Assembly: GCA_038748065.1 (NCBI GenBank)
Contig: JBCDJG010000030.1
Location: 1 to 55,678 of the forward strand
Origin: JBCDJG01 sp038748065
Lineage (GTDB): Bacteria; Pseudomonadota; Gammaproteobacteria; Pseudomonadales; Halieaceae
Direction of reading: 5' to 3'
Length of the DNA stretch: 55,678 nt
A model generated the notes under the pieces. That model searched no databases and was not told the origin of the DNA. It was given only the letters and a program-made list of their open reading frames with translations. The translations under genes and the position numbers were made by a program. This document shows, one piece after another, positions 7,635 to 17,382 of this stretch (the stretch's first letter is position 1; the number at the start of each line of letters is the position of its first letter).

Positions 7635-9653
7635 GTGGCCAGGCCCTTCGAAGTGGTATCCAAGTTTGACCCCGCCGGTGACCAGCCCGAGGCCATCCGT
7701 CAGCTGGTGGAGGGCGTACAGGCGGGCCTCGCGGGTCAGACCCTGCTGGGCGTTACGGGCTCAGGGAAAACCTTCACCGTGGCCCACGTGGTTGAGCAGA
7801 TACAGCGCCCCACGATTGTCATGGCCCACAACAAAACGCTGGCGGCCCAGCTCTACGGCGAGTTTCGCGAATTCTTCCCGAACAATGCCGTGGAGTACTT
7901 TGTGTCCTATTACGACTACTATCAGCCCGAGGCCTATGTGCCATCCTCGGACACCTACATCGAAAAAGACGCCTCGATTAATGACCACATCGAGCAGATG
8001 CGGCTGTCGGCCACGAAAGCGCTGCTCGAGCGAGAGGATTGCCTGGTGGTAGCAACGGTCTCGGCGATCTACGGTCTCGGCGACCCCGAGTCCTATTTCA
8101 AAATGGTGATGCACCTGTCGCGGGGCGAAATCATCAACCAGCGACAGGTCCTGCGTCAGTTGGCGGAACTGCAGTACACGCGCAATGACATGGATTTCAA
8201 GCGCGGTACCTATCGCGTGCGGGGTGATGTCATCGATATCTTCCCGGCAGACTCGGAAAAGGAGGCGATTCGCGTAGAGCTGTTCGACGAAGAGATCGAC
8301 AACATCTGTCATTTCGACCCACTCACTGGCGCGATTGAACGCAAGGTGCCCAGGGTCACAATTTTCCCGAAGACACACTACGTCACCTCGCGAGACATCA
8401 TGCTCAATGCGGTAGAGCAGATCGAAGACGAGTTGGCTGGCCGCGTGAAGCAGTTGAAGGAGAACGACAAGCTGGTAGAGGCCCAGCGGCTGGAGCAGCG
8501 CACTCGCTATGACGTAGAGATGATTCGCGAGTTGGGGTACTGCCAGGGCATCGAGAACTATTCGCGCTACCTCTCAGGCCGCAACCCGGGCGACCCGCCG
8601 CCGACCCTGTTTGAATACTTGCCCAGCAATGCCCTGGTCATTGTCGATGAATCACACGCCAGCATCCCGCAGATTGGTGCCATGTACCGCGGCGACCGTT
8701 CGCGCAAGGAGACGCTGGTGGAATACGGTTTCCGGCTGCCCTCAGCCCTGGATAATCGCCCGCTGCGCTTTGAGGAGTGGGAGCACCTGGTTGGCCAGGC
8801 CGTCTACGTGTCGGCTACGCCGGGTCCCTACGAGGCCGAGCACGCGGGCCGCGTGGTGGAGCAGGTAGTGCGGCCAACGGGTCTGGTAGACCCTGATCTG
8901 GAAGTGCGGCCCGCCAGCACCCAGGTGGATGACTTACTGGGCGAAATCCGCGCCACCGTGGAACAGGAGCAGCGCGTACTGGTCACCACGCTGACAAAGC
9001 GCATGGCCGAAGACTTAACCGAGTACCTCGGCGAGCACGAGGTGCGGGTGCGCTACCTGCACTCGGATATTGACACCGTTGAGCGGGTCGAAATTATTCG
9101 CGATTTACGCCTCGGAGAGTTCGACGTTCTCGTTGGTATCAACCTCTTGCGTGAGGGTCTGGACATGCCAGAAGTGGCCCTGGTGGCGATCCTCGACGCC
9201 GACAAGGAAGGCTTTTTACGCTCGGACCGATCGCTGATTCAGACGATCGGCCGCGCCGCCCGGAACCTGCATGGGCGCGCGATTCTCTACGCCGACAACG
9301 TGACCGGGTCCATGCAGCGCGCCATGGAAGAGACAGAACGCCGCCGGGCTAAACAGCTGGCATTCAACGCCGAGCACAATATCACTCCGCGCGGTGTAGA
9401 GAAGTCGGTACAGGACATCATGGAAGGCGCCCGACGCATGCCCACTCGCGGTAAGGGCAGGGCAAAGAAGGTCGCCGACCAGCGCGTCTCCTATGGTGCC
9501 GAGGTGGCAAATTTGTCGCCCCAGGCATTGTCTCGCAAGCTGGCGGAGATGGAGAAGCAGATGATCGAGCATGCCAAAAACCTGGAGTTTGAGGAGGCGG
9601 CTGCACTGCGCGACCAGGTTGCAGAGATCAAGCAACTGGCTTTCGTAAACTAG
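7635..9653 (+). CDS. uvrB: UvrABC excision repair helicase subunit UvrB
   Basis: UvrB receives damaged DNA from UvrA, opens the strands with ATP and recruits UvrC for the two incisions. The 672-aa length equals that of E. coli UvrB. The Walker A motif GVTGSGKTFTVA lies near residues 40-50, followed by the beta-hairpin region FVSYYDYYQPEAYVP used for damage recognition. The DEAD-like box is VIVDESH, the second helicase domain contains LREGLDMPEVALV and QTIGRAARN, and the C-terminal UVR motif (NLEFEEAAALRDQVAEI) contacts UvrC. I chose GTG 7635, because it gives the family start MARPFEVVSKFDPAGDQPEA and has GAGGA 8 bp upstream; an in-frame TTG at 7605 would add ten atypical residues. No clear LexA box is visible upstream. 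Confidence 0.96.
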   Translation: MARPFEVVSKFDPAGDQPEAIRQLVEGVQAGLAGQTLLGVTGSGKTFTVAHVVEQIQRPTIVMAHNKTLAAQLYGEFREFFPNNAVEYFVSYYDYYQPEAYVPSSDTYIEKDASINDHIEQMRLSATKALLEREDCLVVATVSAIYGLGDPESYFKMVMHLSRGEIINQRQVLRQLAELQYTRNDMDFKRGTYRVRGDVIDIFPADSEKEAIRVELFDEEIDNICHFDPLTGAIERKVPRVTIFPKTHYVTSRDIMLNAVEQIEDELAGRVKQLKENDKLVEAQRLEQRTRYDVEMIRELGYCQGIENYSRYLSGRNPGDPPPTLFEYLPSNALVIVDESHASIPQIGAMYRGDRSRKETLVEYGFRLPSALDNRPLRFEEWEHLVGQAVYVSATPGPYEAEHAGRVVEQVVRPTGLVDPDLEVRPASTQVDDLLGEIRATVEQEQRVLVTTLTKRMAEDLTEYLGEHEVRVRYLHSDIDTVERVEIIRDLRLGEFDVLVGINLLREGLDMPEVALVAILDADKEGFLRSDRSLIQTIGRAARNLHGRAILYADNVTGSMQRAMEETERRRAKQLAFNAEHNITPRGVEKSVQDIMEGARRMPTRGKGRAKKVADQRVSYGAEVANLSPQALSRKLAEMEKQMIEHAKNLEFEEAAALRDQVAEIKQLAFVN

Positions 9654-9724
9654 CGCATTGGGCAGCGTGTTCTAGACTATTCGAGGGCGCGAGCCCAACA
9701 CTTACCGCAAGGAGTTACAAATAC

Positions 9725-11272
<1,548 letters not shown>

Positions 11273-11287
11273 GCTCTCGTGCAGTGA

Positions 11288-13381
11288 TCACCTCGGGGCT
11301 CCTGCGGGAGCCCCGTTTGTTAGTGGCAGCCTTAGCGTAAAACGCACGCCATCACCGCCTGCCAGGTTCTCACCCCTCAGCGTTCCCTCGTGGTATTCGG
11401 CGATCAGCCGAGCGATATGCAGGCCGAGGCCCATGTGCAATTCGTCCTGCCCTGCGTCGCTCCCTTCGCGCAATGACACCATCGGCTCAAGCAGCTCGCT
11501 TGCGGTGGTCGCGGGCAACGGCGGCCCCTCGTTTTCTACTGACAGCACACAGAGCTCTGCGTCCGCCTGCAGTTTCAGCCGTATTTCTCCGCCGCTGGGG
11601 CAGAACGATGCGGCGTTCTCCATCAGTTTGTCCAGGGCCTGTGCGAGGAGTTCTGGCGAGGCGTTGGCCCAGGTGGCCAGGGGCGGCAGGTCGCTACTGA
11701 CCTTGTGCTGGGTATAGAGAGATCGGTACGCCTGGCTGAGCTCGGTCACAAGACCGACCAGCTCGCAGGGCCTGAGAGGGTTATTGCGGATGCTGTCTTC
11801 GAGCTGGCTGGCCTCAGCCATCGCGCCGAGTATGCCGCTCAGCCGCTGTAGGCCACTCTTGGCGCGTTCGACATAGATCGGATGATCCTGCGTCTCCCCG
11901 TGTTCCAGGTTATCCAGTGACGAGCGAATGACAGCAATAGGCGTGCGCAACTCATGGGAAAGCTTGCGGCTGAGACCACGGAGGTAGTCGTTATAGCCGC
12001 GCACTCTATCGAGTAGCGCGCCATACTGGCGGCTCAGGTGCCCGATTTCGTCATGGGCTCGGCTCCGTGGGAAGCTGTTGCGTACCGCGCCATCCTCATC
12101 TATCGCCCGGTCCGCGGCGCGGCTGAGCCGGTGAATACGCCATGACAGCAGGCTGGCATAGCCAAGTAGCCCGAGCACGGTCAGAGCGAGCGCAGCAAGG
12201 CTGTAGCCCAGTAATGTGCCGAAGGCCTGGTCGGCCAGCGACAGGTATTGCGCGCTTGAGCTGCGCACGATCACCGCACCCAGCGTACGCTCGTCATTGC
12301 TGATTGGCGCTGCGGCTGAAAGCAGGGCATAGCCTTGCCGGTTGGGGTCCCGGTACCAGCGCACGGCGGCCTCGCCCAGCAGGGCCTCCTCCAGTTCTTC
12401 ACCGGCGAGACGCCCCGTTTCAGCTTCCAGTGGTAGCGACGGCCTGACCTCCCGCCGCAGCGCCCGGCGATACAGGGTCCTTAGCGCCCAGAAGGTCTCG
12501 GCCTGGGCTGCGCCATAGCCCGGGGTGCTGCCGCTCAAGCTGGCGATTTGCCAAGCTTCGGCATCGACCACCGTAAGCGCTTCACCGAGCCGAGCGAAGC
12601 CTGACATGGCTTGCGCCAGTGCCGGCGGGCTGTAAATCAGCCAGGGTGGTGCGCGTGTTTCCAGCGGCGTGATATTGCCAAGCGTGGAGACCTTACCGCC
12701 GCGTCCGCTATCCACATTCACGAGGTAGAAACCGAGTCGCCCGCCGGTCATACGGATGGGAATCTGCAGCTCCAGGCTGTAGCCGTCCCGGGTGTCCTGC
12801 CAGAAGCCCTGTATCTGCCTGGGGTCCGTGCCGCGCAGAATACGCCCGCCGTGGCTCGCTACGACCCGTCCAGGTGCGATGGGCGAGATCACATACTCCT
12901 GCCGGCGATCCTCCAGCCAGGTGCGCAGCACCAGTCGGTCGCCGTTGGGCTCGCGCCCGATCGTTGGGTCCTGGTAGCTGACCCGTGCATCCTGAACCTT
13001 GAGCCAGAGGTACAGCATTTCGCCCCGGGTTACCGCCTGATAGCTTGCCACCAGTGGCAGAGCGCCTGACTCACCGCTAAAGGTGTAGTGCGGCTGTTCG
13101 CCCCAGCCATCGCCGTAGCCGTCGAGGATAATCGGCTCTTTCTGGCTCTTTGCAAATATATGCACACGATCGTCTGGCGCCGCACCCAAGCGGCCGGGCT
13201 GGGGGTATAGCAGGTTCGCCGGGTCGCTCAACCCGGAGGCGACGGCGCGTGCCGTGGCGCTCAGTGCTTGAGCCTGGCCCTGGCGCAAAGCGCCCTCCAT
13301 CTCCCGAATGAACTGGCAGCCGGCCCAGGGCAGGGTAAGCAGCAGCAGGCTGACCAGCAGTAGCTGCCGCCTGAGACTCAA
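11288..13381 (-). CDS. pdsS: Sensor histidine kinase of the proteobacterial dedicated sortase system (PdsS-type)
   Basis: The 697-aa membrane kinase has an N-terminal membrane segment (about 7-21) and a large periplasmic part (about 22-385). A second membrane segment (about 390-412) and a HAMP-like linker follow. The dimerisation helix contains the phospho-acceptor H476 (LSHELRTPIAV), and the catalytic domain has N box LDKLMENAASF and a glycine box HMGLGLHIARL. The periplasmic region includes a beta-rich carbohydrate-binding-like part (YLWLKVQDARV... GDRLVLRTWLEDR). Size, domain order and position next to pdsR, a VIT/vWA sortase target and a class GN sortase identify it with the PdsS family. 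It overlaps pdsR by 4 bp, so the pair is co-transcribed. The signal it senses is unknown. Confidence 0.85.
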   Translation of the reverse strand: MSLRRQLLLVSLLLLTLPWAGCQFIREMEGALRQGQAQALSATARAVASGLSDPANLLYPQPGRLGAAPDDRVHIFAKSQKEPIILDGYGDGWGEQPHYTFSGESGALPLVASYQAVTRGEMLYLWLKVQDARVSYQDPTIGREPNGDRLVLRTWLEDRRQEYVISPIAPGRVVASHGGRILRGTDPRQIQGFWQDTRDGYSLELQIPIRMTGGRLGFYLVNVDSGRGGKVSTLGNITPLETRAPPWLIYSPPALAQAMSGFARLGEALTVVDAEAWQIASLSGSTPGYGAAQAETFWALRTLYRRALRREVRPSLPLEAETGRLAGEELEEALLGEAAVRWYRDPNRQGYALLSAAAPISNDERTLGAVIVRSSSAQYLSLADQAFGTLLGYSLAALALTVLGLLGYASLLSWRIHRLSRAADRAIDEDGAVRNSFPRSRAHDEIGHLSRQYGALLDRVRGYNDYLRGLSRKLSHELRTPIAVIRSSLDNLEHGETQDHPIYVERAKSGLQRLSGILGAMAEASQLEDSIRNNPLRPCELVGLVTELSQAYRSLYTQHKVSSDLPPLATWANASPELLAQALDKLMENAASFCPSGGEIRLKLQADAELCVLSVENEGPPLPATTASELLEPMVSLREGSDAGQDELHMGLGLHIARLIAEYHEGTLRGENLAGGDGVRFTLRLPLTNGAPAGAPR
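11294..11319 (+). terminator. Rho-independent terminator of the sulfatase gene, inside the end of pdsS
   Basis: CGGGGCTCC (11294-11302) pairs with GGAGCCCCG (11307-11315) and is followed by TTTGTT. It ends sulfatase transcription 22 bp past the stop. The same bases encode the last residues (GAPAGAPR) of the convergent histidine kinase, whose stop codon is at 11288-11290, so the hairpin is both terminator and coding sequence. Confidence 0.75.
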
Positions 13382-14070
13382 TGGCCGCTCCAGCGGTAGC
13401 CGTAGCCATAGGCGGTCTCAAGCGCGTTGAACTCGTCGTCCAGCGCCTGAAACTTGCGGCGAATCCGCTTGATGTGGGAGGTGATTGCGCTGTCGTCCAG
13501 CACAACGCTGGCGGCATCCATCAACTGCTGCCGACTCTTCACGTGGCCCGCGTGTCGGGCGAGGGCATGCACGATCCAGAATTCTGTGACCGTGAGGTCA
13601 ATTGCATGACTGTCCCAGTGCGCTGTCATGCGCTCGAGGTTGAGACGTAGCGGACCCTGCTCAACCAGATGCTCACCGGCAACGGGCTGGCGCATGGCAT
13701 TGACCCGGCGCAACAGAGCCACGATACGGGCGAGGAGATGCGCCTGGGAGATATCCTTGGTCAGGTAATCGTCCGCTCCGAGCCGCAGTCCAGAGATGAT
13801 ATCGAGCTCGGAGTCACGGGCGGTGAGAAAGACAATAGGTAACTCCGGGCTACGACTGCGTAACTCTCGACACAGGTCGAAACCGCCTTCGATGTCTTCG
13901 CCAAGACCCACGTCAATGATGGCGAGATCCGGCAGCGCCTGTTCGAAAGCGCGGCCGGCATGCTCACGAGTGGCATGGATTGTTACCGTGAAACCCAGTC
14001 GCTGCAGAGCATCGCGGTAGTTGGCTGCGATGGCTGCCTCGTCTTCAACAATGGCAATGTGCTGGCTCAT
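13378..14070 (-). CDS. pdsR: Response regulator of the dedicated sortase system (PdsR-type, OmpR-like)
   Basis: The 230-aa protein has a receiver domain (1-120) with acidic pocket E9/D10, phospho-acceptor D53 (IIDVGLG) and the conserved lysine in YLTKD. The C-terminal winged-helix DNA-binding domain includes LTVTEFWIVHAL and TSHIKRIRRKF. It is transcribed divergently from the sortase target gene at 14219 and leads the pdsR-pdsS operon, which suggests it controls the target-sortase operon and perhaps itself from the shared 148-bp promoter region. Two GCCAGATYGC repeats there (14135, 14165) are candidate binding sites. The GTG/ATG choice is not in doubt; ATG 14070 fits the family start. Confidence 0.88.
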   Translation of the reverse strand: MSQHIAIVEDEAAIAANYRDALQRLGFTVTIHATREHAGRAFEQALPDLAIIDVGLGEDIEGGFDLCRELRSRSPELPIVFLTARDSELDIISGLRLGADDYLTKDISQAHLLARIVALLRRVNAMRQPVAGEHLVEQGPLRLNLERMTAHWDSHAIDLTVTEFWIVHALARHAGHVKSRQQLMDAASVVLDDSAITSHIKRIRRKFQALDDEFNALETAYGYGYRWSGH

Positions 14071-14134
14071 GAGCGCATGGTTTCAGAATCATCGCGAGCC
14101 CTCAAGCGCATGCCACAATTCGCCATGATTGCAC

Positions 14135-14174
14135 GCCAGATTGCCCACATTGCGGCCATCGCCTGCCAGATCGC
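14135..14174. promoter_or_regulatory. Direct repeats GCCAGATYGC, candidate PdsR sites
   Basis: GCCAGATTGC (14135-14144) and GCCAGATCGC (14165-14174) are nine-of-ten identical direct repeats exactly 30 bp apart, about three helical turns, in the divergent promoter region between pdsR and the sortase target. OmpR-type regulators bind spaced direct repeats on one DNA face. The role is inferred from position only. Confidence 0.4.
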
Positions 14175-14218
14175 TGCTGTTGAATGGACACGGTCTGAAT
14201 GAATAAGGGAAATGTCAG

Positions 14219-16366
14219 GTGTCCATATCACTCTTTGTTTGCTTCAAATGCTTGCCGCGCGTATTGCTGACTCTCGCCCTGGTCCTGGTAGTGAGCGCCA
14301 GCGTGGCGCGAGGCCAGGCGCGCGAGGACGCACCCGAGAGCGCCCGCGATGATCCCCTCCAAAGGATACAGGCCGGGGAGCTCATGCTGAGCCCGCGGGG
14401 CAGCAGCGATTACCAACCCGCCATTTCTATGGACAGCACCGTCAAACTCGATATCAACGGCATGCTGGCGCGCGTGGTGCTGGAGCAGCGCTTTGTAAAC
14501 GACAGCGACAGCTGGCTTGAGGGTATCTACGCCTTCCCGCTGCCAGACGGGGCTGCCGTGCGAGCCATGGAGATGCGCATCGGTGAGCGTCGAATCGTCG
14601 GCCAGATACAGGAGCGTGAGCGCGCCAGGCAGATCTATCAGGCCGCGCGAGAGGCCGGCAAGAAAGCCAGCCTGGTGGAGCAACAGCGCCCCAACCTCTT
14701 CACCAACCGTGTCGCTAACATTCCGCCCCGAGAGGCGATCAGCGTGCGCCTCGAATATGTGCAGCCGGTGCACTTTGCCCAGGGTCGATTTTCCCTGCGC
14801 TTTCCTATGACCCTCACCCCGCGCTACATCCCCGGCGAGCCACTTGCCGCAGAGTTAGAGGAGGAGCGATCGCTGTCGCTGCTAAACCACCTGGGCTGGG
14901 CGGTGCCAACCGACGAGGTACCCGACGCAAACGCGATCACGCCTGTGATACATCCTGCGCCGGGTAATGATGCTGCGCCGCTGAATCCCGTTTCCATCAG
15001 CGCCAGCCTTGATATGGGCATGCCGCTGGCGGAAGTACGTTCGGCTTATCACCAGGTCGCGGTCCAGCGTGACGGACACCGCTATAGCTTGGGTCTGGCG
15101 AATGGCAGGGTTGAGATGAATCGGGACTTTTTGCTGGAGTGGCGCATGGCTACGGGCTCGTCACCGGAAGCTGCCTACTTCACGGAAGAGGTAGCTGGCG
15201 AGCACTATGGTTTGCTGATGCTAGTGCCACCTGCTGTCCAGCCCGCGCAGCGGGCCCTGCCGAGAGAGCTGATCTTTGTCATCGATACTTCCGGCTCCAT
15301 GGGGGGAGAGTCGATACGTCAGGCGCGTGATAGCTTGCGCACAGCCCTCAGGCAGTTGCGCGACGACGATGCCTTCAACGTGATCGCCTTTAACTCCAGC
15401 CACCACCTTTTGTTTCGCGAACCCGTAGCCGCCACTCAGCACAATCTGAGCCGGGCACTAGAGTTTGTGCGCCAGCTCGATGCCGGCGGTGGTACCGAGA
15501 TGTTACCCGCGCTACAGGCTGCATTGCGCCCCTCTAGTGCTGAGCACGGCAGCCGCGTGCGACAGGTCGTCTTTATCACAGACGGCGCCGTCGGCAACGA
15601 GCAGGCCTTACTGGAAGCCATCGACAGACGGCTGGGCGACCAGCGCTTGTTCACAGTGGCTATCGGTTCCGCCCCCAACAGCTGGTTCATGCGCAAGGCG
15701 GCCCAATTTGGTCGGGGCGCCTATACCCACATTGGCGATACCTTTGAGGTGCGCGAGCGTATGCAAGCGCTCTTCGCGCGGATTGCGGCCCCCCTGGCGG
15801 TGGATATCCAGGTGCAGTGGCCAGGCCGCGTTGACGCCTGGCCACGGCGCATACCGGATCTTTACGCTGGCGAACCGATGATGGTGTCGGCTTACTTCCC
15901 GGATGGCCCCCCGAGGGGTGAGGTGCTGGTGACGGGTCAGCTGGAAGGCGTCACGTGGACGCGCCGGATTGCCTTGGCGCCGCAAGCGGAAGCCGTACAG
16001 CATGCCGGCGTAGCCAGTCAGTGGGCGCGGCAGCAGATTTCCGAGCTGCTGGACAGCCGCGTTACTGGCGCCAGTGAGGACGAGGTACGCGCTGCGGTGC
16101 TGCCGCTGGCGCTAAAACATAGCCTGGCAAGCCCCTATACGAGCTTTGTCGCCGTTGAAGAGCAGCCGGCGCGGGAGCCAGAGGATGCCCTGGAGGCTCG
16201 GGCAGTGCCAAACTCGCGTCCGCATGGCCAGAGCCCACAGCCCTTTGCCTACGCGCGGACGGCAACTGATGTGCGCCTGCAAACCTGGCTCGGTTGCCTG
16301 GCCCTGTTTACTGCTCTGATCGTGCACAGCCTGCGTCGCCGCGAGATCGATCATGCGGTGGTCTGA
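14219..16366 (+). CDS. Marine proteobacterial sortase target protein with VIT and von Willebrand A domains
   Basis: The 715-aa protein carries an N-terminal signal segment (about 10-32) and a VIT domain (about 60-190: LEQRFVNDSDSWLEGIYAFPLP). A vWA domain (about 350-520) follows, with the metal-ion motif DTSGSMGG at 356-363 and ITDGAVGN. At the C-terminus the sorting signal has the usual order: a short motif (YARTATD, 678-684), a hydrophobic helix (about 688-704) and a basic tail (RRR, 706-708). Family members normally have an LPxTG-type motif, so the motif here is unusual. The start is GTG; no better ATG is in frame. The sortase gene overlaps its 3' end by 14 bp, so both are made together. 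It is probably the only sortase substrate of the cell and is thought to be held at the envelope. Confidence 0.9.
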   Translation: MSISLFVCFKCLPRVLLTLALVLVVSASVARGQAREDAPESARDDPLQRIQAGELMLSPRGSSDYQPAISMDSTVKLDINGMLARVVLEQRFVNDSDSWLEGIYAFPLPDGAAVRAMEMRIGERRIVGQIQERERARQIYQAAREAGKKASLVEQQRPNLFTNRVANIPPREAISVRLEYVQPVHFAQGRFSLRFPMTLTPRYIPGEPLAAELEEERSLSLLNHLGWAVPTDEVPDANAITPVIHPAPGNDAAPLNPVSISASLDMGMPLAEVRSAYHQVAVQRDGHRYSLGLANGRVEMNRDFLLEWRMATGSSPEAAYFTEEVAGEHYGLLMLVPPAVQPAQRALPRELIFVIDTSGSMGGESIRQARDSLRTALRQLRDDDAFNVIAFNSSHHLLFREPVAATQHNLSRALEFVRQLDAGGGTEMLPALQAALRPSSAEHGSRVRQVVFITDGAVGNEQALLEAIDRRLGDQRLFTVAIGSAPNSWFMRKAAQFGRGAYTHIGDTFEVRERMQALFARIAAPLAVDIQVQWPGRVDAWPRRIPDLYAGEPMMVSAYFPDGPPRGEVLVTGQLEGVTWTRRIALAPQAEAVQHAGVASQWARQQISELLDSRVTGASEDEVRAAVLPLALKHSLASPYTSFVAVEEQPAREPEDALEARAVPNSRPHGQSPQPFAYARTATDVRLQTWLGCLALFTALIVHSLRRREIDHAVV

Positions 16367-16949
16367 GGGTGGATGGCGCGTGGTGGTGGTCGCATTGCTA
16401 GCGGTACTGGGTCTGCAACAGGTAGGCAGTGCCGGCATGATTCGCGCAAAGGCCACGCTGGCTCAGTACTTGATCGCCGATGCCTGGCAGAAGACTCAGG
16501 AGGAGGGCGGTCAACACCGACCCTGGCCCTGGGCGGACACCTGGCCTGTCGCCCGCCTGCTGGCGCCTGTGGAAGAGGTCGATCTCTATGTGCTGGCGGG
16601 TACCAGTGGCGAAGCACTGGCCTTTGGGCCCGGGCTTGAAACAGCCGCCGCCATGCCGGGTGGGGCAGGAGCCAGCGTGATTGCAGGGCACCGGGACACA
16701 CACTTTGGTTTCTTACGTCTGCTTGATCGGGATAGCCCTCTCGAATTGCAGGTGGCTGATGGCCGAACGCTGTCCTACCGGGTCATTGGTGCTGAGGTGA
16801 TCGATGCGTCCAGACAGCAGATCGACCTGGACCTCGCCTTGCCCGGTGAATTACAGCTGGTCACCTGCTATCCCTTCGATGCGCTGCGCGCCGGTGGCGC
16901 GCTTCGCTATGTCGTGCGCGCCATTCCCATGGAGGTGCAAAGGCTATGA
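16353..16949 (+). CDS. Class GN sortase
   Basis: The 198-aa membrane transpeptidase would cleave the sorting signal of the neighbouring VIT/vWA protein and attach it to an acceptor in the envelope. It has one N-terminal membrane helix (about 8-27). The catalytic residues are H113 in IAGHRDTHFGF, C172 in LVTCYPFD and the downstream arginine in ALRYVVRA (R185). Those blocks and the length fit the Gram-negative class GN sortases rather than Gram-positive class A-F enzymes. It overlaps the target gene by 14 bp and the following 133-aa gene by 4 bp, making a three-gene operon. Confidence 0.92.
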   Translation: MRWSEGGWRVVVVALLAVLGLQQVGSAGMIRAKATLAQYLIADAWQKTQEEGGQHRPWPWADTWPVARLLAPVEEVDLYVLAGTSGEALAFGPGLETAAAMPGGAGASVIAGHRDTHFGFLRLLDRDSPLELQVADGRTLSYRVIGAEVIDASRQQIDLDLALPGELQLVTCYPFDALRAGGALRYVVRAIPMEVQRL

Positions 16950-17347
16950 ACGCTGTATCCCCACGGGTGAGCGCAAGGCTGTATCTGGCGATGGGTCCGC
17001 TGCAGCTCTCTCGTCTCGTCGCCTCAGACTATCGGCGGATCGAGCCCGGTGACTCAGGCGAGCTGCTGGTCTTGTTCAAATTACACCAGCGCTATGCCGA
17101 GTTGGTTGCCCGGCAGAGATTACTGCCCCGCTACGGTGAGGCCTTTGTTGTGAGTATCGTGGTGCCGCCCAGCGCCCTGGGCGACTACGCGCTGAGCACG
17201 GTGGCCTACGAGGAGCACCTGGAGTATCTGGTGCCTGTAGATGCACTGGCACCTCTGAGTCAGTGCATGCAGGGTAGAGCCTGTGTGGTCAGCAGATTCC
17301 TGCCCGGGCAAAGCTATTCCGTGCCTCGAGTCCCCGAGGTTCCTTGA
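16946..17347 (+). CDS. Hypothetical protein in the sortase operon
   Basis: The 133-aa product has no signal peptide or membrane helix and appears to be a small cytoplasmic alpha/beta protein. Conserved-looking stretches are ELLVLFKLHQRYAELV, VVSIVVPPSALGDYALSTV and EHLEYLVPVDALAPL. I do not recognise the family. Its ATG overlaps the sortase stop (ATGA), a coupling that usually marks genes working together, although this could simply reflect compact packing. The ordinary sortase-system partner PdsO (OmpA-like) is absent in this window, and this protein does not resemble it. Confidence 0.6.
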   Translation: MNAVSPRVSARLYLAMGPLQLSRLVASDYRRIEPGDSGELLVLFKLHQRYAELVARQRLLPRYGEAFVVSIVVPPSALGDYALSTVAYEEHLEYLVPVDALAPLSQCMQGRACVVSRFLPGQSYSVPRVPEVP

Positions 17348-17382
17348 TGTAAGATAGGGGCGCATTCAGAGCAGGAGCGCCT

